64,000 nucleotides of DNA from Xenophilus sp. Marseille-Q4582 (GCF_916700565.1 NZ_CAKAKO010000002.1:744001-808000), one strand, 5' to 3'; positions 53,501 through 62,066 are shown, counted from the stretch's first letter. Notes: generated by a model from the letters alone, not told the origin. Numbers and translations: made by a program.

Positions 53501-53803
53501 ATATGGAGCGCCAGACCAAGCTTGTGGGAATCACCTCGGCGTGCATTGATTGCGTCGCGCTCGGCACCATCGAAGGTGAAAAATGCCTTCATCTCGAAGT
53601 CGCTGATATCGCGGGGGAGCCCACGCATCCCCAAAAACGTTGTGTGCCAACCCTGCATCGTGAACCTCAAAAGTGGGAGGCCACCATACCCGTTTACAAA
53701 GCGAACAGGAAAGTCAATGAAATCAACGGTCTGCCCAGACCACCCCCGCGCCAGTGCTAGCGTTGCGTACCGTCACTTATTGCACTGAAAACGAGGAGAC
53801 CCC
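50600..53803 (-). mobile_element. IS1071 copy D, complete (3204 bp)
   Basis: Both GGGGTCTCCTCGTTTTCAGT termini and an intact tnpA are present, and the length is 3204 bp. The flanking 5-mers (TAAGC left, GAGCA right) differ, so the copy does not show a simple insertion; a neighbouring deletion or recombination has replaced one flank. The left flank is umuC, the right flank merR. Confidence 0.97.
50743..53658 (-). CDS. tnpA: IS1071 (Tn3-family) transposase, copy D
   Basis: Intact 971-aa transposase identical to copy C except for at least one substitution (His for Tyr in GDPI-EAGV). The element carries no resolvase gene. Confidence 0.96.
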   Translation of the reverse strand: MQGWHTTFLGMRGLPRDISDFEMKAFFTFDGAERDAINARRGDSHKLGLALHIGFLRMSGRLLGAFRVIPVALWRHLGNELGIAAPEVASLRAMYERGRTLFDHQQVACTVLGFQWMSEHQRRSLVRELRDEVARCADRDQLLVRARQWLYKNKLVIVHERAIRTLIAAALAQLEVETGTAIAASVDPATLDRWRASVSELRPDGQTQQSWLWAAPAKHSTRQISEVLERIDLLYTLDVHKHLADIPDLILRRYARRLVSRPPSAGAKIKEPARTVEVACFLRYCLFTTTDQLILMVQRRIADLWRQAAADVPATVNWAAMYKTLLGELVALSAQGAVPDAELRARLEALITETQKRKPPSRASLVREGLIDGIRPVRSLLVAIAKLPWQATGEHPAIEYLAKLQALYLKGSRKLPVEVVAPSLGMIWQVSISSPDRERAFQALEVATLFALRRAVRNGSVWIEHSLSFRGRARLFFTDERWQAESKKHYARLSLPSKAATFLKPLLARVTAGVDAVAAAARSGVLRVDDELHLSPLPAEDEDPEVTKLRAALDHRIGEVQLPEVILAVDAQVRFSWIMLGREPRSTDELLMVYAGIMAHGTSLTAVECARMIPQLSATSIRQAMRWARDERRLSQACQAVLEFMQRHPIAATWGRSDLASSDMMSMETTKRVWQARLDPRRNTPSIGIYSHVKDRWGIFHAQPFVLNERQAGVAIEGVIRQEKLETSQLAVDTHGYTDFAMSHARLLGFDLCPRLKELKQRHLFVPRGTKVPAEIAAVCEANVDVALIEKHWDSLVHLAASVMSGHASAVAALARFGSAAQGDPIHEAGVQLGRLLRTAFLADYFVKDAFRNELRRVLNRGEAVNALKRAIYTGRISPAQAKRVDEMQAVADALSLMANIVMAWNTSQMQAVLDRWSNRRQVIPPELIGKIAPTRLESINLRGVFRFPVDRYADQILPSRPNASITGTNG

Positions 53804-53941
53804 GAGCAGGCCAAGCGTGTGCGATTCATCAAGCGGGGACAGGCGCTCGGCTTCACACTCGATGAGGTGGCCGCACTGCTGACCTTGGGTATCCGTCCGG
53901 CAAAGTCATCTTGACCGCCTGCACGATGCCGTCGTCGCCCC

Positions 53942-55525
53942 TCAGATGGCCGGCGACCAACGATGCGGTAGCAGTTCTTCGATACGGCTGGCCGGATGGG
54001 TTGGCAAGCGCTCAAGCACGTCCTTGAGGTACGCGTAAGGCTCGTGCCCATTGATGCGTGCTGAGTGCAGCAGACTCATGATGGCCGCAGCCCGTTTGCC
54101 TGCACGCAGGCTACCGGCGAACAGCCAGTTCGCTCGTCCGAGGGCAATCGGCCTGATGTGGTTCTCCACCCAGTTGTTGGAGATCGGTACGTCAGCGTCA
54201 TCGACGAAACGGGTGAGCTCTCTCCAGCGCTTGAGGCTGTAGTCGATGGCCTTCATCGTCGCCGATCCAGGCGGCACCAGTTGCCGTTGAGCCAGCAGCC
54301 AACGATGGAAGACAGCCAGTACCCGCCGTGACTTGCGCTGGCGTATCCGTCGTCGCTCATCGCTGGGCAGTTCCTCGATCTCGCGCTCGATCCTGAACAG
54401 GCTCTGGTGATAAAGCAGTGCCTTGCGGCCCACCTCGCTACCGTGGTTGGCCCACAGATCGTTGAACTTTCGCCTGGCGTGCGCCATGCACTGCGCCGAG
54501 GTCACGCCCTTGGTCGTGGTGGCGGTGTAGCCGCTGAAGCCATCGGTTACCAACGTGCCCTGCCACGCGCGGGGCGTGTCCAGCTTGAGAAACTCGCGCA
54601 CGTTCTCGCCGCTGCGCGTCTCGCAGAACTCGAACACCACGGCCTTCGTCGGGTTGGCGCTGGTCGTGCAGTACGACCAGATGTAGGCCCTGTGTGTCTT
54701 GCCGTCGCTCAGGTGCTTGGGCTTGAGCATCGCCACCGGCGTCTCGTCGGCGTGCAGCACCACATGGCGGCGCAGTTCGTCGGCCAGCGCCTGCACCAGT
54801 GGCTGCAGTTGTGCGCCGCACTCGCCCACCCACTGCGCCAGGGTCGAGCGTGCGATCAAGTGGCCGGCGCGCTCGAAGATATGTTCCTGCCGGTACAGCG
54901 GAAGGTGGTCCATGAACTTGGCCACCAGCAGGTGTGCCAGCAAACCAGCCGTCGGGATCCCCTTGTCGATGACGTGCGGCGGGACTGGCGCCTGCACCAA
55001 CTTCTGGCAGCAGCGGCATGCCCACTTGCCGCGCACATGGCGCTCCACAGTAAACACGCCCGGTTGGTAGTCCAGCTTCTCGGCCACGTCCTGGCCGATG
55101 CGCTGCATGGGTTGGCCACAGCCGCAGCGGGTGTCGGCCGGCTCGTGCGCTACATCCCGGCGCGGCAGGTTTGGCGGCAGCGGGGCACGCTTGGGTGCCT
55201 TCTTCTCGGCCTTGTCCTTGCCCTGGCCACGCTCGTGATCGAGCTCCCGGTCGAGTTCGGCCAGATCAGTCTCCAGCGTCTCCTCCAGCAGGCTCTTCTG
55301 CTCGGGTGCCAGGGTGCTGGCAAAACGCTCGCTGGTCGCCGCGAACTTCAGCCGCTTGAGAACCGCCATCTCGTGCGTGAGCTTGTCGATCAGGGCCTGC
55401 TTGAACGCAGCTTCTTGCTCGCGCTGCGCGATCAGGGCATCCTTGGCGCGGATCTGCTCGAGCAGCGACAGCATCACCTGCCGCGTCTGCGGATCCAGGG
55501 CGTGCAGTTGCTGTGCGCTGATCAT
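53942..55525 (-). CDS. tnpC: IS66 transposase TnpC (copy 1)
   Basis: The 527-aa transposase has an N-terminal coiled-coil/leucine-rich region, a zinc-finger (CGCGQPM...CRCC), and a DDE core with LHADETPV, VTDGFSGY and NNWVENHIRP. It appears identical to the copy at 55860-57443. Confidence 0.95.
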   Translation of the reverse strand: MISAQQLHALDPQTRQVMLSLLEQIRAKDALIAQREQEAAFKQALIDKLTHEMAVLKRLKFAATSERFASTLAPEQKSLLEETLETDLAELDRELDHERGQGKDKAEKKAPKRAPLPPNLPRRDVAHEPADTRCGCGQPMQRIGQDVAEKLDYQPGVFTVERHVRGKWACRCCQKLVQAPVPPHVIDKGIPTAGLLAHLLVAKFMDHLPLYRQEHIFERAGHLIARSTLAQWVGECGAQLQPLVQALADELRRHVVLHADETPVAMLKPKHLSDGKTHRAYIWSYCTTSANPTKAVVFEFCETRSGENVREFLKLDTPRAWQGTLVTDGFSGYTATTTKGVTSAQCMAHARRKFNDLWANHGSEVGRKALLYHQSLFRIEREIEELPSDERRRIRQRKSRRVLAVFHRWLLAQRQLVPPGSATMKAIDYSLKRWRELTRFVDDADVPISNNWVENHIRPIALGRANWLFAGSLRAGKRAAAIMSLLHSARINGHEPYAYLKDVLERLPTHPASRIEELLPHRWSPAI

Positions 55526-55859
55526 GGGTGGCTATCGTGCCGCGCTCCAGCGTTGCACGCATCGGTACATCCGGCAATTGCCAGTGACCGATCAAATCAC
55601 CCGGATGATCCCTGCATCGCCCAGCCGTTGCCACGGCAAGCCCAACACCAACGCGTCAAACTGCGTGCGAGATAGCGGTAGTGTGCTGACCACATCGTTG
55701 GCCCAGGCGAATTTGCCGATGTTCAGGCGCCGTGCTGCCAGCCACACCCCGATGCCGTCGTGCACCAGCACCTTCATGCGATTGGCTCGCCGGTTGGCGA
55801 ACAGGTGTATCCGTCCGGCAAAGTCATCTTGACCGCCTGCACGATGCCGTCGTCGCCCC

Positions 55860-57443
55860 TCAGATGGCCGGCGACCAACGATGCGGTAGCAGTTCTTCGA
55901 TACGGCTGGCCGGATGGGTTGGCAAGCGCTCAAGCACGTCCTTGAGGTACGCGTAAGGCTCGTGCCCATTGATGCGTGCTGAGTGCAGCAGACTCATGAT
56001 GGCCGCAGCCCGTTTGCCTGCACGCAGGCTACCGGCGAACAGCCAGTTCGCTCGTCCGAGGGCAATCGGCCTGATGTGGTTCTCCACCCAGTTGTTGGAG
56101 ATCGGTACGTCAGCGTCATCGACGAAACGGGTGAGCTCTCTCCAGCGCTTGAGGCTGTAGTCGATGGCCTTCATCGTCGCCGATCCAGGCGGCACCAGTT
56201 GCCGTTGAGCCAGCAGCCAACGATGGAAGACAGCCAGTACCCGCCGTGACTTGCGCTGGCGTATCCGTCGTCGCTCATCGCTGGGCAGTTCCTCGATCTC
56301 GCGCTCGATCCTGAACAGGCTCTGGTGATAAAGCAGTGCCTTGCGGCCCACCTCGCTACCGTGGTTGGCCCACAGATCGTTGAACTTTCGCCTGGCGTGC
56401 GCCATGCACTGCGCCGAGGTCACGCCCTTGGTCGTGGTGGCGGTGTAGCCGCTGAAGCCATCGGTTACCAACGTGCCCTGCCACGCGCGGGGCGTGTCCA
56501 GCTTGAGAAACTCGCGCACGTTCTCGCCGCTGCGCGTCTCGCAGAACTCGAACACCACGGCCTTCGTCGGGTTGGCGCTGGTCGTGCAGTACGACCAGAT
56601 GTAGGCCCTGTGTGTCTTGCCGTCGCTCAGGTGCTTGGGCTTGAGCATCGCCACCGGCGTCTCGTCGGCGTGCAGCACCACATGGCGGCGCAGTTCGTCG
56701 GCCAGCGCCTGCACCAGTGGCTGCAGTTGTGCGCCGCACTCGCCCACCCACTGCGCCAGGGTCGAGCGTGCGATCAAGTGGCCGGCGCGCTCGAAGATAT
56801 GTTCCTGCCGGTACAGCGGAAGGTGGTCCATGAACTTGGCCACCAGCAGGTGTGCCAGCAAACCAGCCGTCGGGATCCCCTTGTCGATGACGTGCGGCGG
56901 GACTGGCGCCTGCACCAACTTCTGGCAGCAGCGGCATGCCCACTTGCCGCGCACATGGCGCTCCACAGTAAACACGCCCGGTTGGTAGTCCAGCTTCTCG
57001 GCCACGTCCTGGCCGATGCGCTGCATGGGTTGGCCACAGCCGCAGCGGGTGTCGGCCGGCTCGTGCGCTACATCCCGGCGCGGCAGGTTTGGCGGCAGCG
57101 GGGCACGCTTGGGTGCCTTCTTCTCGGCCTTGTCCTTGCCCTGGCCACGCTCGTGATCGAGCTCCCGGTCGAGTTCGGCCAGATCAGTCTCCAGCGTCTC
57201 CTCCAGCAGGCTCTTCTGCTCGGGTGCCAGGGTGCTGGCAAAACGCTCGCTGGTCGCCGCGAACTTCAGCCGCTTGAGAACCGCCATCTCGTGCGTGAGC
57301 TTGTCGATCAGGGCCTGCTTGAACGCAGCTTCTTGCTCGCGCTGCGCGATCAGGGCATCCTTGGCGCGGATCTGCTCGAGCAGCGACAGCATCACCTGCC
57401 GCGTCTGCGGATCCAGGGCGTGCAGTTGCTGTGCGCTGATCAT
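55860..57443 (-). CDS. tnpC: IS66 transposase TnpC (copy 2)
   Basis: Same 527-aa enzyme as copy 1 (zinc finger, HADET / TDGFSGY / NNWVENH catalytic motifs). Confidence 0.95.
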   Translation of the reverse strand: MISAQQLHALDPQTRQVMLSLLEQIRAKDALIAQREQEAAFKQALIDKLTHEMAVLKRLKFAATSERFASTLAPEQKSLLEETLETDLAELDRELDHERGQGKDKAEKKAPKRAPLPPNLPRRDVAHEPADTRCGCGQPMQRIGQDVAEKLDYQPGVFTVERHVRGKWACRCCQKLVQAPVPPHVIDKGIPTAGLLAHLLVAKFMDHLPLYRQEHIFERAGHLIARSTLAQWVGECGAQLQPLVQALADELRRHVVLHADETPVAMLKPKHLSDGKTHRAYIWSYCTTSANPTKAVVFEFCETRSGENVREFLKLDTPRAWQGTLVTDGFSGYTATTTKGVTSAQCMAHARRKFNDLWANHGSEVGRKALLYHQSLFRIEREIEELPSDERRRIRQRKSRRVLAVFHRWLLAQRQLVPPGSATMKAIDYSLKRWRELTRFVDDADVPISNNWVENHIRPIALGRANWLFAGSLRAGKRAAAIMSLLHSARINGHEPYAYLKDVLERLPTHPASRIEELLPHRWSPAI

Positions 57444-57509
57444 GGGTGGCTATCGTGCCGCGCTCCAGCGTTGCACGCATCGGTACATCCGGCAATTGCC
57501 AGTGACCGA

Positions 57510-57842
57510 TCAAATCACCCGGATGATCCCTGCATCGCCCAGCCGTTGCCACGGCAAGCCCAACACCAACGCGTCAAACTGCGTGCGAGATAGCGGTAGT
57601 GTGCTGACCACATCGTTGGCCCAGGCGAATTTGCCGATGTTCAGGCGCCGTGCTGCCAGCCACACCCCGATGCCGTCGTGCACCAGCACCTTCATGCGAT
57701 TGGCTCGCCGGTTGGCGAACAGGTAGGCATGGTGTGGGTGCGCCTGACCAAAGACCTGCACCACGCGAGCCAGTGCGGCCTCGGTGCCCACGCGCATGTC
57801 CAGCGGTTGTACCGCCAGCCACCAGGCGTCCACGCGGATCAT
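57510..57842 (-). CDS. tnpB: IS66 accessory protein TnpB (copy 2)
   Basis: This 110-aa IS66 Orf2 protein (MIRVDAWWLAVQPLDMRVGT ... AYLFANRRANRMKVLVHDGIG) is required with TnpA for transposition in this family; its mechanism is not clear. ATG 57842 overlaps the tnpA stop (ATGA). Confidence 0.93.
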   Translation of the reverse strand: MIRVDAWWLAVQPLDMRVGTEAALARVVQVFGQAHPHHAYLFANRRANRMKVLVHDGIGVWLAARRLNIGKFAWANDVVSTLPLSRTQFDALVLGLPWQRLGDAGIIRVI

Positions 57843-58249
57843 CGAAGCAACTCTCGCAGCCAGGCTGCACACTCGGCAGCAGCCGCTGTCGGCCAAGACA
57901 CCTTGATCGCGGTGGTGCCGTGCTGCAGCTCGATACGGATCTCATCGGCAGGCGCTGACGCCAGCGGTGCGGGCACGGCCAAGGGCAAGAAGTGCAGTGG
58001 CACGCGCGCCGCTGGCATGTCACTGCAAGCGGCGGGGATGTCTGTCTTTGACACCGGCGGCGTGCCTGTGCGCGCCTCGGCTTCAATCACCCACTTGCGA
58101 ACCATGTTCGCGTTCAGGCCGTTGGCCAGCGCGACGGCCGCAATCGACACGCCAGGCTGACGGCATGCCTGCACCACTCTTTCCCTGAACTCCGGCGCAT
58201 GCCGCCGCCGTGTCCGCCTGCTTGGCAACTCGATTCCCAAAGTGTTCAT
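57839..58249 (-). CDS. tnpA: IS66 accessory protein TnpA (copy 2)
   Basis: The 136-aa protein has an N-terminal helix-turn-helix (FRERVVQACRQPGVSIAAVALANGLNANMVRKWV). Identical frames at 58451-58861 and, truncated, at 58941-59332. Confidence 0.93.
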   Translation of the reverse strand: MNTLGIELPSRRTRRRHAPEFRERVVQACRQPGVSIAAVALANGLNANMVRKWVIEAEARTGTPPVSKTDIPAACSDMPAARVPLHFLPLAVPAPLASAPADEIRIELQHGTTAIKVSWPTAAAAECAAWLRELLR

Positions 58250-58450
58250 GTGTCCGCAATGAAGTTACGCGGACACGAGCATCCTTGGTATCCCGCTCGG
58301 GCTCAAGATGACTTTGCCGGACGGATACGAACAGGTAGGCATGGTGTGGGTGCGCCTGACCAAAGACCTGCACCACGCGAGCCAGTGCGGCCTCGGTGCC
58401 CACGCGCATGTCCAGCGGTTGTACCGCCAGCCACCAGGCGTCCACGCGGA

Positions 58451-58861
58451 TCATCGAAGCAACTCTCGCAGCCAGGCTGCACACTCGGCAGCAGCCGCTG
58501 TCGGCCAAGACACCTTGATCGCGGTGGTGCCGTGCTGCAGCTCGATACGGATCTCATCGGCAGGCGCTGACGCCAGCGGTGCGGGCACGGCCAAGGGCAA
58601 GAAGTGCAGTGGCACGCGCGCCGCTGGCATGTCACTGCAAGCGGCGGGGATGTCTGTCTTTGACACCGGCGGCGTGCCTGTGCGCGCCTCGGCTTCAATC
58701 ACCCACTTGCGAACCATGTTCGCGTTCAGGCCGTTGGCCAGCGCGACGGCCGCAATCGACACGCCAGGCTGACGGCATGCCTGCACCACTCTTTCCCTGA
58801 ACTCCGGCGCATGCCGCCGCCGTGTCCGCCTGCTTGGCAACTCGATTCCCAAAGTGTTCAT
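58451..58861 (-). CDS. tnpA: IS66 accessory protein TnpA (copy 1)
   Basis: Complete 136-aa helix-turn-helix protein of copy 1, identical to that of copy 2. Its downstream partner tnpB is split. Confidence 0.93.
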   Translation of the reverse strand: MNTLGIELPSRRTRRRHAPEFRERVVQACRQPGVSIAAVALANGLNANMVRKWVIEAEARTGTPPVSKTDIPAACSDMPAARVPLHFLPLAVPAPLASAPADEIRIELQHGTTAIKVSWPTAAAAECAAWLRELLR

Positions 58862-58940
58862 GTGTCCGCAATGAAGTTACGCGGACACGAGCATCCTTGG
58901 TATCCCGCTCGGGCTCAAGATGACTTTGCCGGACGGATAC

Positions 58941-59411
58941 AGCCAGGCTGCACACTCGGCAGCAGCCGCTGTCGGCCAAGACACCTTGATCGCGGTGGTG
59001 CCGTGCTGCAGCTCGATACGGATCTCATCGGCAGGCGCTGACGCCAGCGGTGCGGGCACGGCCAAGGGCAAGAAGTGCAGTGGCACGCGCGCCGCTGGCA
59101 TGTCACTGCAAGCGGCGGGGATGTCTGTCTTTGACACCGGCGGCGTGCCTGTGCGCGCCTCGGCTTCAATCACCCACTTGCGAACCATGTTCGCGTTCAG
59201 GCCGTTGGCCAGCGCGACGGCCGCAATCGACACGCCAGGCTGACGGCATGCCTGCACCACTCTTTCCCTGAACTCCGGCGCATGCCGCCGCCGTGTCCGC
59301 CTGCTTGGCAACTCGATTCCCAAAGTGTTCATGTGTCCGCAATGAAGTTACGCGGACACGAGCATCCTTGGTATCCCGCTCGGGCTCAAGATGACTTTGC
59401 CGGACGGATAC
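58941..59411 (-). mobile_element. IS66-family copy 0, right-end fragment with truncated tnpA
   Basis: Only the tnpA 5' part (minus strand, from ATG 59332 to 58941) and the right terminus remain. The right flank GACCTTGG (59412-59419) is the partner of GACCTTGG left of copy 1 (53881-53888). Copy 0 was therefore the first insertion in merR, and copy 1 entered its tnpA. The rest was probably lost by recombination between copies 0 and 1. Confidence 0.9.
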
Positions 59412-59646
59412 GACCTTGGATGCGGCGTGCGCCTGCGGCGAGACTCAGGAATTGGCCGTGCGCAAGCTGGGTCTGATCGAGCAGAAGATGGCTGACCTCG
59501 TGGCCATGCAGCGGGTGCTGGAGGAACTGGTACAGCAGTGCGACGCGAGGGACGGCCATACGACTTGTCCGATCATCGACGTGCTGGCCAAGGATTGAGC
59601 GGGCAGTTGAGGTGCTGGTAACGACGCGCACGGGCGCTGCAAACTG

Positions 59647-59684
59647 CTTACCGTGCTTTATTTTCCGAATTCTGAGACGACCCC
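59647..59684. repeat. 38-bp terminal inverted repeat of a Tn21/Tn501-type transposon
   Basis: Read on the minus strand it begins GGGGTCGTCTCAGAATTCGG and ends in ...GCACGGTAAG, the consensus of Tn3-family mercury transposon ends. It lies 48 bp beyond the merR stop. The DNA beyond it (a Bug gene fragment) would be the old target site. The other end is not in the window. Confidence 0.85.
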
Positions 59685-60152
59685 TACTCCTTCGCTCGTG
59701 AAGCGGGCATTCAGCTGAACTTCGTCCCCTACAAAGGTGGCGCGCCGATGGCTCAGGACTTGATGGCCGGGCACATTCCCATGGTTTTCGATGCACTCCC
59801 GAACCTGATTCAGCCGCACCGCGCCGGCAAAATTCGGGTGCTTGCAGTTACGAGCGCGCAATCTGCGATACAGCTGCCTGAGGTTCCTACGCTGGCCTCT
59901 TCGGGATACGCCTCCGCTACCGGGGAGAGTTGGATTGGCGTCGCCGCCAAGCGCGGGACGCCAGCCAAGCGAATTCAGGCAATCGCGTCCGCGTTCGCTG
60001 TAGCGGCAAACTTGCCGGAGCTACGTACCAAGCTCATTGGCGCGGGCTTGACAGTACGAGCTGGCGGGCCGGCGGAAATGTCGGCCGCGATGAATGCGGA
60101 CACGACCCGCTATTCCGCTCTTGTGAGCGCGCTAAATTTGCAGCTTGATTGA
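59685..60152 (+). pseudogene. Bug/TctC solute-binding protein, C-terminal half
   Basis: The frame starts abruptly after the transposon end and encodes AGIQLNFVPYKGGAPMAQDL, then HIPMVFDALPNL, VLAVTSAQ and the usual C-terminal region. It is distinct from the two Bug genes of the inverted repeat. The N-terminal half was presumably on the other side of the mercury transposon. Confidence 0.88.
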
Positions 60153-60243
60153 CGGTGTGCCGTGGGTGCCCCCCAGGCTGGCAAGCGGCGTGCTCTCGGA
60201 ATAAACATGTGGCCTTCCGTACGATCGATCTTGTAGGTGATGT

Positions 60244-60735
60244 GTAAGCGCGCGGTGAAGTCATCTTGATTGCGTGAGAGTCGGCAGGCATCGTGTTCAC
60301 GATGAATGATGTGGACACGATGGATGGTGTGGACACGATGGATGGTGTGGTTAAGCGGGCAACCCGTCGCAAGCACAGTGCGCGTTTCAAGGCTGAGGTC
60401 TTGGAGGCATGCCGGCAACCCGATGCCTCTGCCGCGGCGATCGCCAGGCTGTACAACCTGAACGCGAATGTTGTGCATCGGTGGCGCGCAGACGCGCGCA
60501 AGGCGGCTTTGCCGAATGCGGCCGAAGTCCCTGCGTTGCCGACCCCAGCCTTCATCGCGCTGGACGTGCAGCACGAAGCCGAGAGCCCGGCGCGCGACAT
60601 CCGCATCGAACTAAAGAGGGCGGCACCACTGCAGTGGTAAACTGGCCAATTGAGTCGGCCTCGTCCTGGCTGCGCGAGTGGCTGCGTTGATCCGCATCGA
60701 TGCTGTGTGGCTGGCTACTGAGCCGATCAACCGCG
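60244..60735 (+). mobile_element. Second type of IS66-family element, left-end fragment
   Basis: The end GTAAGCGCGCGGTGAAGTCA is followed by tnpA and the first ~16 codons of tnpB (from TTG 60687, IRIDAVWLATEPI), where similarity stops at about 60735. It is a different IS66 subtype from the merR cluster. Confidence 0.85.
60302..60690 (+). pseudogene. tnpA: IS66 TnpA with internal tandem repeat and frameshift
   Basis: The helix-turn-helix region (HSARFKAEVLEACRQPDASA...LNANVVHRWR) is clear. Near the N-terminus the peptide VDTMDG is repeated through an 18-bp tandem repeat (from ~60311). At about 60615 one base is missing: frame 1 ends APLQW, while the expected end GGTTAVVNWPIESASSWLRE is in another frame. 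Confidence 0.85.
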
Positions 60736-60846
60736 CACCACCGTTCCGAATGGGTCTCATAGGCACGGCAACAGTCAAATCACCTTCGCGGTGCTCGACG
60801 GCTCGTGGGCTGACCTGGTGAGCATAGACGGTAGAGGAGCCAAAGC

Positions 60847-61905
60847 ATGAGCGCCGTTGACAACGTGTTTCAACCGATGAAGTTCGCCATGAATGTGCTG
60901 CCCGGCACAATGCTGGCCGGCGTGGTGGCCATGGCCGCCACCCTGGTTTCGACCCTGCACGGTGGTCCGCAGCTGCTCTACGCACTGTTTTTCGGCGTCG
61001 CTTTTCATTACCTGAGCGCAGACCCCAAAGCCAAGCCCGGCATTGAGTTCTGCTCGCGCAACGTGTTGCGTCTAGGCGTGGGCTTGCTCGGCGCGCGCAT
61101 CACCGCCACGCAGATCGCTGGTCTGGGCTGGTCGACTGCGGCGATCGTGATCGTTGCGGTGGCCTCCACTATGCTGCTGGGGTATTTTCTGGGCAAACGT
61201 CTGGGACTGAACCCAGCCCGAGGCGTGCTCTCTGGTGGTTCGGTGGCAATATGCGGCGCCTCGGCGGCCTTAGCGATCTCGTCGGTGTTGCCGCATAACA
61301 AGGAAAGCGAACGCTTCACCCTGACCGTGGTGGTGACGGTGACGGTGCTGTCCACCGTGGCCATGGTTTTCTACCCGCTGATTGCAGTCGCACTCAAACT
61401 GCCGCCCGAACTGGCGGGTCTGTTCCTGGGTGGCACCATCCACGACGTGGCCCAGGTGGTCGGCGCGGGCTACACCATCGACCATCCAACCGGTGACTAC
61501 GCGACCATCGTCAAGCTGTTCCGCGTCGCCATGTTGGCGGTGGTGGTGGTGGTGGTCTCGACCATGTTCAAGACTGAGCGAGAGCAGCTTGAGCATGACA
61601 GGTCAGCAGCCGGCGGTCTGACTGCCATCAAAAAGCAGCCTCTGGTGCCGTGGTTCCTCTGGGTGTTCGTTTTCTTGGTGGGGATCAACTCGCTTGGTTT
61701 CGTACCGACCGAGGTGGGCAAGGGGATGAACGATCTCTCACGCCTGTGTCTGGTGGTGGCTATTTCCGCGCTGGGCATCAAGACCTCATTCCAGGAACTG
61801 GCCAAATCCGGCTGGAAACCGTTTACCCTGTTGGTGGTTGAAACTGTCTGGATGGCAGCCTTTGTGCTGCTGGCGATCTACGCTCGCGAGCAGGGGCATT
61901 TCTGA
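60847..61905 (+). CDS. YeiH-family (UPF0324) putative sulfate exporter
   Basis: The 352-aa membrane protein has about ten hydrophobic segments and the family motifs LRLGVGLLGARIT, SVAICGASAALAISSVLP, GGTIHDVAQVVGAGY and ALGIKTSF. The family is named putative sulfate exporter from links with sulfur metabolism; the transported compound is not proven. AGAGGAG lies 10 bp before ATG 60847. It is flanked by IS fragments and has no operon partner here. Confidence 0.92.
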   Translation: MSAVDNVFQPMKFAMNVLPGTMLAGVVAMAATLVSTLHGGPQLLYALFFGVAFHYLSADPKAKPGIEFCSRNVLRLGVGLLGARITATQIAGLGWSTAAIVIVAVASTMLLGYFLGKRLGLNPARGVLSGGSVAICGASAALAISSVLPHNKESERFTLTVVVTVTVLSTVAMVFYPLIAVALKLPPELAGLFLGGTIHDVAQVVGAGYTIDHPTGDYATIVKLFRVAMLAVVVVVVSTMFKTEREQLEHDRSAAGGLTAIKKQPLVPWFLWVFVFLVGINSLGFVPTEVGKGMNDLSRLCLVVAISALGIKTSFQELAKSGWKPFTLLVVETVWMAAFVLLAIYAREQGHF

Positions 61906-62066
61906 AGGGTCACTCGCTCAAATCGGGGCGAGCGCTTGGGAGCAACTTCCCTCGCGATACTTTTGGTCTTGGCGCTGAAGCCGAACGCCTTCGTGCGCCA
62001 GATTCGCGCTAAAGCCTTGCAAGGTGGCTCGGCCACATTGAGCGCTTCAACGACACGTTGTGGCGG
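61906..62066. other. Short stretch without recognised content
   Basis: No gene or clear IS end seen between the YeiH gene and the IS3 remnant. Confidence 0.5.

Larger units (their letters stand above)
55807..58328 (-). mobile_element. IS66-family element copy 2 (2522 bp), intact and nested in tnpB of copy 1
   Basis: It has perfect ends GTATCCGTCC.../...GGACGGATAC, three open genes and an 8-bp target duplication GAACAGGT. This is the youngest insertion in the cluster. Confidence 0.97.
55592..58454 (-). pseudogene. tnpB: IS66 TnpB (copy 1), split by insertion of copy 2
   Basis: The 5' part lies at 58329-58454 and the 3' part at 55592-55806. The 8-bp sequence GAACAGGT is duplicated at the two break points (55799-55806, 58329-58336), the expected IS66 target duplication. 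It encoded the 110-aa IS66 Orf2 protein. Confidence 0.95.
53889..58940 (-). mobile_element. IS66-family element copy 1 (2522 bp net), interrupted by copy 2
   Basis: It starts with GTATCCGTCCGGCAAAGTCA and ends with the complement at 58940. Subtracting the nested copy 2 plus one 8-bp target duplication leaves 2522 bp, exactly the length of copy 2. Its left flank is GACCTTGG of merR and its right flank is a third copy's tnpA. Confidence 0.95.
53804..59598 (+). pseudogene. merR: Mercuric-resistance-type merR, 5' truncated and split by nested IS66 elements
   Basis: The part at 53804-53888 encodes EQAKRVRFIKRGQALGFTLD then EVAALLTL. The part at 59420-59598 encodes DAACACGETQELAVRKLGLIE, a segment containing VLEELVQQC, and DGHTTCPIIDVLAKD. 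With one GACCTTGG removed the two join in frame. The Cys residues match the Hg-binding positions of MerR. The N-terminal helix-turn-helix is lost at the IS1071 end. The stop lies 48 bp from a Tn21-type terminal repeat, as in mercury transposons. Confidence 0.9.

Noticed and set aside
50600-53803. Simple transposition of IS1071 copy D with a target duplication
   Set aside because: The 5-bp flanks differ (TAAGC and GAGCA) and belong to unrelated genes, so no duplication can be claimed.
54407-57593. Two identical 422-codon + strand frames
   Set aside because: They are antisense to tnpC of the two IS66 copies.
55807-59411. Regular recurrence of identical blocks as a CRISPR-like or tandem array
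   Set aside because: The repeats are whole IS66 segments with terminal repeats and target duplications; no spacer-repeat pattern is present.
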